This document shows positions 1 through 5,135 of a stretch of DNA of 5,668 nt, one piece after another (the first letter of the stretch is position 1; each line of letters opens with the position of its first letter). Below the pieces are notes generated by a model. That model worked only from the letters and a program-made list of their open reading frames with translations. It did no database searches and was not told the origin of the DNA. This stretch comes from CAZADH01 sp964483805 (GTDB taxonomy: Bacteria > Muiribacteriota > Ozemobacteria > Ozemobacterales > Ozemobacteraceae). The stretch is taken from positions 1-5,668 of the forward strand of contig CAZADH010000353.1 of the NCBI GenBank assembly GCA_964483805.1. Direction: 5' to 3'. Position numbers and translations under genes: made by a program.

Positions 1-858
1 AACCCCTCGAGGGTCTTTCCAGAAAACGGCCTGCGGAATGGTATTGAGAATGTCTGACAGCATGCGCTGACTTTCGCGCAACGCCTCTTCGGCGCGTTTC
101 TGCTCAGTGATGTCGCGGAACTCGACCACCCGCACCCGCTTACCGCGATACGGAATCTCGCGGGCCTCGAGACGAATTGGATATTCTTGACCGTTCTTGC
201 GCACGCCAATCGCCTCGTAGGCATGCTCGTATGCCGAAGCGATATTGGCTCGAACGAGGTCACGTGTTTTTTCCGAGATCAACAGCAAGCCGTTCATGCC
301 GATCAGCTCTGCAATTGCGAAACCCGAAATCTCGGACAGCCCCTGATTGCAATCGAGGATCACACCCTTGTCGTGAATGGCGATGCCGCCAAACGACGCA
401 TTGTGCAGAGCCTTGAACCGGGTCTCGTTCTCTTCAGCGACGGCTTTGGCCTGCAACAGCTCGGCGTTGGTCCGCCGCAGTTCCTTCATCTGCTCGTCGA
501 CCGTAAGATTCAGGCGATCGCGGTCGCCGGCGAGAAGCCGACTGTGCTCGTTGCGCTCGACTATGATCGCCAGCATCTGCACCGCGTTCCAGAGCAACTC
601 CCGCTGTTCGCGATCGAGGTCGCCATCAACGACGATCCAGCCATACAGTTCATGCACAGTCTGCAACGGCATGCCCGCGGCCGGTTCAGCCTCCGTACGC
701 TTGCAGAAGGAAAACTTGACCGGCGCAAACAGCCCGCCAATCGCCTCGACGAACACCGAGGTGATCTTGTCGGGGTTGTCGATCTGAGCAACGCTCAGCA
801 TCAACAACAACAGATCGTGGGCGGCGTGCCTGCCGTTGGTTTTCACCGTGTCGATCAA
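1..858 (-). CDS. PAS-domain sensor protein, probably a sensor kinase (C-terminus beyond the left edge)
   Basis: Translating the minus strand gives one frame open from an upstream in-frame TGA (912-910) to the window edge, with 286 codons visible from a TTG at 858. Residues about 10-100 look like a degenerate GAF-type domain. Residues 105-146 are a charged coiled-coil linker. Residues 147-252 are a clear PAS domain: it begins RFKALHNASFGGIAIHD, continues through ILDCNQGLSEISG and KNGQEYPI, and ends with the typical PAC signature VVEFRDITEQKRAEEAL. A second PAS starts at about 268 (LSDILNTIPQAVFWKD). Such proteins usually end in a histidine kinase or GGDEF output domain, which is not visible here, so the output is unknown. 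The start is uncertain. TTG at 858 overlaps the stop of the upstream MEDS gene (TTGA), which suggests translational coupling, but the nearest CGGAG lies 17 nt upstream. GTG at 900 is an alternative without a good ribosome site. No transmembrane segment is seen, so the visible part is probably cytoplasmic. Confidence 0.85.
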   Translation of the reverse strand, partial: MIDTVKTNGRHAAHDLLLLMLSVAQIDNPDKITSVFVEAIGGLFAPVKFSFCKRTEAEPAAGMPLQTVHELYGWIVVDGDLDREQRELLWNAVQMLAIIVERNEHSRLLAGDRDRLNLTVDEQMKELRRTNAELLQAKAVAEENETRFKALHNASFGGIAIHDKGVILDCNQGLSEISGFAIAELIGMNGLLLISEKTRDLVRANIASAYEHAYEAIGVRKNGQEYPIRLEAREIPYRGKRVRVVEFRDITEQKRAEEALRESQRMLSDILNTIPQAVFWKDPRGV

Positions 859-1514
859 TGCGCCGGCGGCAGGAACTCCGGTGCATTCTCCTTCAGCCAC
901 AGATCTGGATCACGATAGAAGGGGTTGCGGGTGATAACCCCTTTGTTGATGGTGAACGGATGCGTCTGCAACACCTGCATGATCGTCTTGCCATCGAACC
1001 GGCCGATGTTATACAGGCAGATGCTTACCCACGGCTTGCCGGGAATGAAATAGTTGAGCCGCGACTCGTATGCCATCAGGTGATTGGCCCCCGGAATTGC
1101 CTCGAGCGCCCAGACCATCTCGGCCGACGCGCGGATGTTGCGCCGCCCATGGCGTTGGCTATCGGCATACAGTGCGTTCAGGTTCTTGTCCATCTGGTGA
1201 GGACAAAACGTGCCCTCAGGATAGTACAGACTCTTCGCCGTCGGGAAACTGATGCAGTTCGCATCACTGCACTGATGCGCATACTTCGTATGGCGGGCCG
1301 AGAACTTGGCAATGAAGTCTTCACGCGTCCGCTCACAGGGGCAGTACACGTTCTGATCGCCGTCTTTCATGCCCTGGGCAAAATAGCCAAACAGGATGTC
1401 ATCGCGCTCTTGCTCGTTTTCATAGAGGCCGCAAATGTGCAGTCCCCAGTTGCAGGTGTAGTCACCGAACCCCATGGTCAAAACTTCTTGTTGCGAGGTC
1501 TGAACGTGCGTCAT
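855..1514 (-). CDS. MEDS-domain sensory protein
   Basis: This encodes a 219-residue soluble protein. The MEDS domain (MEthanogen/methylotroph DcmR Sensory domain) spans about residues 23-200. It is recognised by its opening GLHICGLYENEQERDDIL, then FAQGMKDGDQNVYC, LMAYESRLNYF, ICLYNIGRFDG and the closing THPFTINKGVITRNPFY. The family is known from DcmR-type regulators and as an input domain of PAS sensor kinases; its ligand is not established, and small organic compounds have been proposed. ATG at 1514 is chosen because a perfect AGGAGG (1526-1521) lies 6 nt upstream. The frame extends to a GTG at 1535, but that would place this ribosome site inside the gene. The protein has eight Cys (21, 28, 58, 60, 82, 87, 104, 166), including YCPCER, which is many for its size. 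It is the first gene after an extended -10 promoter, and its TGA overlaps the probable start of the PAS sensor, the likely signalling partner. Confidence 0.9.
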   Translation of the reverse strand: MTHVQTSQQEVLTMGFGDYTCNWGLHICGLYENEQERDDILFGYFAQGMKDGDQNVYCPCERTREDFIAKFSARHTKYAHQCSDANCISFPTAKSLYYPEGTFCPHQMDKNLNALYADSQRHGRRNIRASAEMVWALEAIPGANHLMAYESRLNYFIPGKPWVSICLYNIGRFDGKTIMQVLQTHPFTINKGVITRNPFYRDPDLWLKENAPEFLPPAH

Positions 1515-1553
1515 CGCTTTCCTCCTGCAGATCACCCCATTCTACCCATCGCC

Positions 1554-1562
1554 ATTATACCA
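1554..1562 (-). promoter_or_regulatory. extended -10 promoter of the MEDS/PAS unit
   Basis: Read on the minus strand, positions 1562-1554 are TGGTATAAT, which is a perfect -10 hexamer with the extended TGn motif. It lies 39 nt upstream of the MEDS start codon, and transcription would begin near 1547. The hexamer expected at the -35 position, near 1582-1577, is TCTGCT and matches the consensus poorly. This fits an extended -10 promoter, which can work with a weak -35. The -35 area abuts the 13-nt tandem repeat of the neighbouring REP-like element. Confidence 0.6.
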
Positions 1563-1580
1563 TCTTCTGATTCGCAAGCA

Positions 1581-1648
1581 GATTTCGGGGACGGATTTCG
1601 GGGACGTACGACTTAACTCGGAGAGTTAAGTCGTACGTCCCCGAAATC
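1581..1648. repeat. REP/MITE-like element: 26-bp perfect inverted repeat plus 13-nt tandem duplication
   Basis: Positions 1594-1619 and 1623-1648 are perfect reverse complements (26 bp) separated by the 3-nt loop GGA. The outer end of each arm is GATTTCGGGGACG. This 13-mer is also duplicated in direct tandem just outside the left arm (1581-1593 and 1594-1606), so it occurs three times. The arm ends exactly at the TGA of the anti-sigma gene (1649-1647), sharing two bases with it. The hairpin may act as a 3' processing or termination structure, but no T-run follows on either strand, so it is not a standard intrinsic terminator. Its form resembles REP elements mobilised by REP-associated tyrosine transposases. 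No transposase is present in the window, so this class assignment is an inference. Confidence 0.8.
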
Positions 1649-2996
1649 AGATCCCGCCGTCGACGAACCACCGTTGCGTTTTCGGGTCGCGCTTGAGCGC
1701 AATGTTGTGCTTCTTCACGGTGCCGTCGGGCATCTTGATCTCGTAGGGCACGAACTGCGCGCCGTTGATCAGCGAGATCATCGAGGTAAACGACTTGCCC
1801 AGGCTGATCACCTGAATGCCGCCGTAATACTGCTTCAGGGTTGCGGTCACGTGCGTGAACTTGCCGGCCTCGGCCCAGTCCTGGCGGCTGCATGCGTCGA
1901 AGAACGCCTTCGCGGCCGTTTCCGGAGTCATCGCCACATACTTCGCGTTGTCGGGCAGCACCTGCATTCCTTCACGCCAACTCACCCCGTCGGGCAACGT
2001 CAGCGTAAATACATCCGATGCGAGTGTCGGATTGCACTCGATCTGGGTCAACTCGAACAACAGCGTGGCACTGGCCTGCCCAAGCAGCATGACACGGGCC
2101 GAGACGAGCAAGCCGGTGGCCTTATCGAAGGTGTAAATACGTTGCGTGTCGGCTGTGCAGAAGAATGCGTTCTTCAGGTAATCGTCGTCGCGGTACCCCG
2201 ATCGGGCCGTCACCGTCACCACCGACTGTTCGCGGCCATCGGCGCCCGTCGCGCTCGCCACCGCCGTCGCCCAGCCGTTGCGTTTGATCGCCGCCAATTC
2301 GGCGTTCAGCGCGCGGTTCACGTCGGCCACCTGGTGCAACCATCCGGTGTCGAAGGCGGACTGGGCGGCTCCCGGGTATTTTGCCGCATGGTCGGGCCGG
2401 ATCAACAACATCGTGCTGCTGCCGTCAACCACCGCGACCCGCCCGGCTTTCTCGATGCGCCAGCGGGGTGGGGCGCCGAACTGTTTCCACATTTCGATCT
2501 TCACCGGTTCGTGGGTCGGCGAAATGGCCGAGAAGTTATCGACAGGATCAGCGCGCAACAGGCCCACGAGGTGAATCGAGCGCAGATTCGCGACCGCCGC
2601 CGCCCCGCGCGCGATGATTTCTGCCGCCGCCAGTTCGACGTTGGGAGTTACGAAGACCGTGGCCAGGACCAGAATCGCGACGCTCGCCGCCGCACTGAAC
2701 CCAAGTGACCATCGCCACTTCAGCAACCTGCTCATGAACGTGCTCCTTTCTGTTTCCTGTGTCCGTGTTTCGGCTTCGCGTTCACGAATCCGCGTCATTA
2801 CCGGGCCCAGCAACGACACGCCACGCGAACGGGCACCGTCGGCTTGCATCACCTTGCCCAGGTCGTGGCACTCTTCGGCGAACGCACGACACGCCGCACA
2901 TTCGTGCAAATGCGCCTGGCATGCGGCCGCCTGGTCGGGTGCGAGTGTTCCTTCGAGATGTTCGACCACCGAATCGCGGAACTCCTGGCAGTTCAT
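1647..2996 (-). CDS. membrane-anchored zinc-finger anti-sigma factor with extracytoplasmic sensor region
   Basis: This is a 449-residue protein expected to hold the ECF sigma factor encoded just upstream. Residues 1-40 form a ZAS-type anti-sigma domain with Cys3 and the motif HLHECAAC (His29, Cys33, Cys36; Hx3Cx2C), the usual zinc ligands. Residues 41-92 are a charged linker. Residues 95-117 are a single membrane helix. Residues 118-449 should be extracytoplasmic. Residues 135-345 have the flavour of LolA/RseB-like lipoprotein-carrier folds (WRIEKAGRVAVVDGS, IYTFDKATGLLVSARVML, FTLTLPDGVSW). Residues 355-449 look like a small NTF2/DUF4878-like domain (TPETAAKAFFDACSRQDWAEA, then VPYEIKMPDG and QRWFVDGG). 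These two assignments are from general resemblance only. The ATG at 2996 has GGAGG 7 nt upstream and overlaps the sigma TGA as ATGA, indicating coupled translation. The TGA coincides with the edge of the inverted repeat, so the last residues may have been reshaped by its insertion. Confidence 0.9.
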   Translation of the reverse strand: MNCQEFRDSVVEHLEGTLAPDQAAACQAHLHECAACRAFAEECHDLGKVMQADGARSRGVSLLGPVMTRIREREAETRTQETERSTFMSRLLKWRWSLGFSAAASVAILVLATVFVTPNVELAAAEIIARGAAAVANLRSIHLVGLLRADPVDNFSAISPTHEPVKIEMWKQFGAPPRWRIEKAGRVAVVDGSSTMLLIRPDHAAKYPGAAQSAFDTGWLHQVADVNRALNAELAAIKRNGWATAVASATGADGREQSVVTVTARSGYRDDDYLKNAFFCTADTQRIYTFDKATGLLVSARVMLLGQASATLLFELTQIECNPTLASDVFTLTLPDGVSWREGMQVLPDNAKYVAMTPETAAKAFFDACSRQDWAEAGKFTHVTATLKQYYGGIQVISLGKSFTSMISLINGAQFVPYEIKMPDGTVKKHNIALKRDPKTQRWFVDGGI

Positions 2997-3583
2997 GGCC
3001 CGACCTCCATCCCATCGGTTCGCGCGCCGTGCAGCCGCTCACGCAGCGCCGCATAGGCGCGTGACAACGTCTTGGTCACCGTGCCCAGCGGGGTCGCCAA
3101 ACGTTCGGCGATCTGTTGGCACGACAGTTCATCGTAATACCGCAGCAATACAACCCGCCGCTGCGCCTCGGGCAGGGCGGCGATCGCTTCGTCGATCCCG
3201 CAGTCGGGAGGCTCGTCGGCGACGGGGGCCGGCAACTCGGCGAGGACCTCGGGGTCCGCGGTCGGTCGCTGCGCCCGCCGTCGCAGCTCGAACGCCACGC
3301 GCGCGCCGATCCCGATCAACCATGAATGAAATGCCCCCGGATTCTCGAGCCGCCCCAGGCCGAACCAGGCGCGCACGAGCGCTTCCTGCGCTCCCTCGAG
3401 CGCGAGTTCGCGGTTGCCGAGTCGGCGGAAGAGAAACGCGAACAGCGGCTTTTCATACCGTTGCACCAGCGGCGCAAACTCTTCGGAGCGCCCGCTGCGA
3501 CAGCGTGCCACCAGTTCTTCGTCAGTCAACCGCTGCGCGCGGCCGTCGTCGACGGCGGTCTGGGCCCACAACAGGATCGGCAC
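2993..3583 (-). CDS. ECF-type RNA polymerase sigma factor
   Basis: The product is a sigma-70 family ECF sigma factor of about 196 residues from the chosen start. Region 2 covers about residues 19-106: it opens LTDEELVARCRSGRSEEF, has the core-binding stretch ALEGAQEALVRAWFGL, and ends SWLIGIGARVAFELRRR. Region 4 covers about 130-184 (IDEAIAALPEAQRRVVLLRYY, then LSCQQIAERLATPLGTVTKTLSRA), with a clear helix-turn-helix. The segment between is short, as usual for ECF factors, which lack region 3. The start is ambiguous. GTG at 3583 has an AAGGGAG-type site (GGGAG at 3600-3596) 12 nt upstream and gives a normal length. GTG at 3640 overlaps the TGA of the preceding membrane-protein gene (GTGA) and would add 19 residues. 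GTG at 3715 has no ribosome site. The gene ends in an ATGA overlap with its anti-sigma gene. Confidence 0.92.
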   Translation of the reverse strand: MPILLWAQTAVDDGRAQRLTDEELVARCRSGRSEEFAPLVQRYEKPLFAFLFRRLGNRELALEGAQEALVRAWFGLGRLENPGAFHSWLIGIGARVAFELRRRAQRPTADPEVLAELPAPVADEPPDCGIDEAIAALPEAQRRVVLLRYYDELSCQQIAERLATPLGTVTKTLSRAYAALRERLHGARTDGMEVGP

Positions 3584-3636
3584 GGTGGCGGTTCGCTCCC
3601 TTTCGCTGACGGCAGTGCGCTCGAGGCAAGACTCAA

Positions 3637-3969
3637 TCACGATTTGCCGGCCGATGCAACCGGCGGCCCGAAGAGTCGATGCAGCCGCGACACGAAACTC
3701 AGCAACGACGACCACAGGAGGGTGATAATGATAAACGCCAGCCCACGGCCGATCTCGGGGCCCTCGTAGGTCGCAAGGTTCGCGAGAAAGAAGACGCCGT
3801 AGATCGACACCACAAACACCGCCAGCGGGAAAGCGATCTCGCCGATCGTGGCGTGTGGGTCTTTGTTCTCAGCCAACCGGATCACCGCGTAGGCAACGGC
3901 ATAGATCGCGGCCACGGCGACGAGCGAACGAAAGTTGAGACAGCAGAGAAAGAACGTGAACGGGTCCAT
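3637..3969 (-). CDS. small three-helix membrane protein of unknown function
   Basis: This 110-residue protein is dominated by three predicted membrane helices at about residues 13-31, 42-64 and 76-93, with a short polar loop (RLAENKDPHATIGE) between the first two. I do not recognise the family. The start is well supported: ATG at 3969 with a perfect AGGAGG (3980-3975) 5 nt upstream. It is the first gene of the unit that continues into the ECF sigma and anti-sigma genes. Its TGA (3639-3637) overlaps a possible GTG start of the sigma gene, or lies 53 nt before the preferred one. The context suggests an envelope role linked to the sigma system, perhaps in signal sensing, but nothing in the sequence demonstrates this. 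Confidence 0.8.
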   Translation of the reverse strand: MDPFTFFLCCLNFRSLVAVAAIYAVAYAVIRLAENKDPHATIGEIAFPLAVFVVSIYGVFFLANLATYEGPEIGRGLAFIIITLLWSSLLSFVSRLHRLFGPPVASAGKS

Positions 3970-4331
3970 ACGGGCCTCCTGGTGTGTGAGATGCGGCGCA
4001 CCGATGCCAGGACGGTCGCCGCGGACGCTGGCTTTGCCGCGTGCTCATTCGCTGTTGCCCCGCGGGCATTCGCTGCGTCTACAGGTAGGTGTCGCGGGGT
4101 TGTGGTTTTGCGACAACTTTTTTCACTTTTCTTTGGGAAAATTCCCCTAACGCCGACACTGGCTTCCCTGGCCGATGTGGCGCCGGCCGTTAGGGGAAAT
4201 CAGTGGACGGGTTAGGGGATTCCCCTGAATGACAAGCGTCTTTCCCGTTGGGTAGTGTGCACTCATTGAGACTTGGGTGCAGACATTCGACGACCGGCTG
4301 CCCGGTTACCGACGACGGAGGATGAACGACG
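3970..4331. other. divergent intergenic region between the sigma operon and the collagen-like lipoprotein gene
   Basis: These 362 bases carry no convincing gene; the open frames crossing them have no ribosome site or recognisable product. The region must hold the promoters for both divergent units. I could not find a convincing -35/-10 pair for the vegetative sigma factor on either strand. An A/T-rich patch at 4105-4143 contains T6 on the plus strand (4118-4123). Beside it lies the AGGGGA/TCCCCT cluster, listed separately. The two bordering ribosome sites are AGGAGG at 3980-3975 (minus) and GGAGG at 4317-4321 (plus). Confidence 0.6.
4142..4226. promoter_or_regulatory. cluster of AGGGGA/TCCCCT inverted elements, candidate operator
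   Basis: TTCCCCTAACG (4142-4152) and CGTTAGGGGAA (4188-4198) are perfect 11-bp inverted repeats with a 35-nt spacer. A third copy, GTTAGGGGA (4211-4219), is followed directly by TCCCCT (4221-4226). Together these form the palindrome AGGGGATTCCCCT (4214-4226), with 6-bp arms around a single T. The hexamer therefore occurs four times within 85 bp, about 105-190 bp upstream of the lipoprotein gene and in the region shared with the sigma operon. Repeated symmetrical sites in a divergent promoter region suggest binding of a dimeric regulator. A long-stem RNA hairpin is an alternative. Confidence 0.45.
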
Positions 4332-5135
4332 ATGACGAAATACCGCGTATTGACATTTGTGTTGGCTCTGGCCGTGCTCGCCCTGGGATTGCCCGGTTGT
4401 CAGCGGGACAGCGACCGCGGACCGGTGTTCTCGGAAACCGCGGCGCCACCGGCGACCGCAGCGTCTGCCAATGCCGATGTCCGGCTCAGTTTCGTCGTCG
4501 AGACTGTCGCAGCGAACGATGCCGGTGCGTCCGGCGTGGGGTCAGCACGCGAAGAGAGCTTGCGCCCACGGGTATCGTTCGCGGGTTCGGCCAAGGCCGC
4601 CGCAGCGGTCACGGTCAAGTTGATCTCGATCAACTGCGGCGACACCGGTTCGCCGACCGTGAAGATGAGCAAGACCGCCAACGTCGGCAGCGATGGTCGT
4701 GTTGATTTCGTATTTACGGTGCCGACCAAGACCACCGTGGCCCAGGTCTCGATCGAGGGCGGCACGATCAACGGTTTCTCTGATTTTCAGGGCGCCGCCG
4801 ACCTGGTCGAGGGCGCGAACGTCATCGTCGTGAACCCACTCGGGTCGCGCCTGCCGTCCGACCTGACCGCGCAACTGATCATGCAGCTGGTCAACTCGCC
4901 GACGATGTTCGCCAAGACCGGCACCGGCCTGGCCACACAGATCCGCGCCGTCGTCGCGGGCCTCGATACCCGGGCCGCGACGGTCTACTACGACGCGATC
5001 AACCTGATCTCGCAACGGGTGCTCGGCATGAACGGCGGCTGGACCGGCGCCGGGTCCGCCACCACCGGCATCGGCATCACCTGGAAAGGCGCATTGGCGG
5101 CCGCACCTGGCATGCCCATGCTCAACTGGGTGTAA
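4332..5135 (+). CDS. lipoprotein with N-terminal beta-rich domain and collagen-like repeats, ended early by an in-frame TAA
   Basis: The open frame encodes 267 residues. Residues 1-23 are a lipoprotein signal: TKYR, a hydrophobic stretch, then LPGC with Cys23 as the acylation site. The following Gln fits delivery to the outer membrane. Residues 24-46 are a low-complexity Ala/Pro/Thr linker. Residues 47-235 are a domain I do not recognise, beta-rich in its first half (VTVKLISINCGDTG, VDFVFTVPTKTTVAQVSIEGG) and more helical later (LPSDLTAQLIMQLVN). From residue 240 a collagen-like repeat region begins (GIGITWKGALAAAPGMPMLNWV), where TAA stops the frame. The next two modules have Tyr (TAC) at this position, and the same frame stays open to the window end, so the product appears truncated. 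The start ATG has GGAGG (4317-4321) 10 nt upstream. The gene is transcribed divergently from the ECF sigma unit. Its role is probably at the cell surface, but this is an inference. Confidence 0.8.
   Translation: MTKYRVLTFVLALAVLALGLPGCQRDSDRGPVFSETAAPPATAASANADVRLSFVVETVAANDAGASGVGSAREESLRPRVSFAGSAKAAAAVTVKLISINCGDTGSPTVKMSKTANVGSDGRVDFVFTVPTKTTVAQVSIEGGTINGFSDFQGAADLVEGANVIVVNPLGSRLPSDLTAQLIMQLVNSPTMFAKTGTGLATQIRAVVAGLDTRAATVYYDAINLISQRVLGMNGGWTGAGSATTGIGITWKGALAAAPGMPMLNWV

Noticed and set aside
187..918. Long plus-strand open frame of 243 codons
   Set aside because: It lies opposite the PAS sensor, whose product is recognisable. It has no ribosome site and a composition typical of an antisense shadow in GC-rich DNA.
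858..1616. Plus-strand open frame of 252 codons opposite the MEDS gene
   Set aside because: It gives no recognisable domain, while the opposite strand encodes a clear MEDS protein with a perfect ribosome site and promoter.
1594..1648. The 26-bp inverted repeat as a Rho-independent terminator
   Set aside because: No T-run follows the hairpin on either strand. Its length, perfection and the tandem 13-mer fit a repeat element better.
1674..2708. Plus-strand open frame of 344 codons
   Set aside because: It is antisense to the anti-sigma gene and rich in Arg, His and Gly as expected for a shadow frame.
2614..3609. Plus-strand open frame of 331 codons
   Set aside because: It is antisense to the sigma/anti-sigma junction and consists of low-complexity Arg/Ala/Ser/Pro sequence with no domain.
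4099..4123. Possible intrinsic terminator on the plus strand: GTTGT...ACAAC followed by T6
   Set aside because: The stem is only 5 bp and A/T-rich, and no plus-strand gene ends upstream of it, so there is nothing to terminate.
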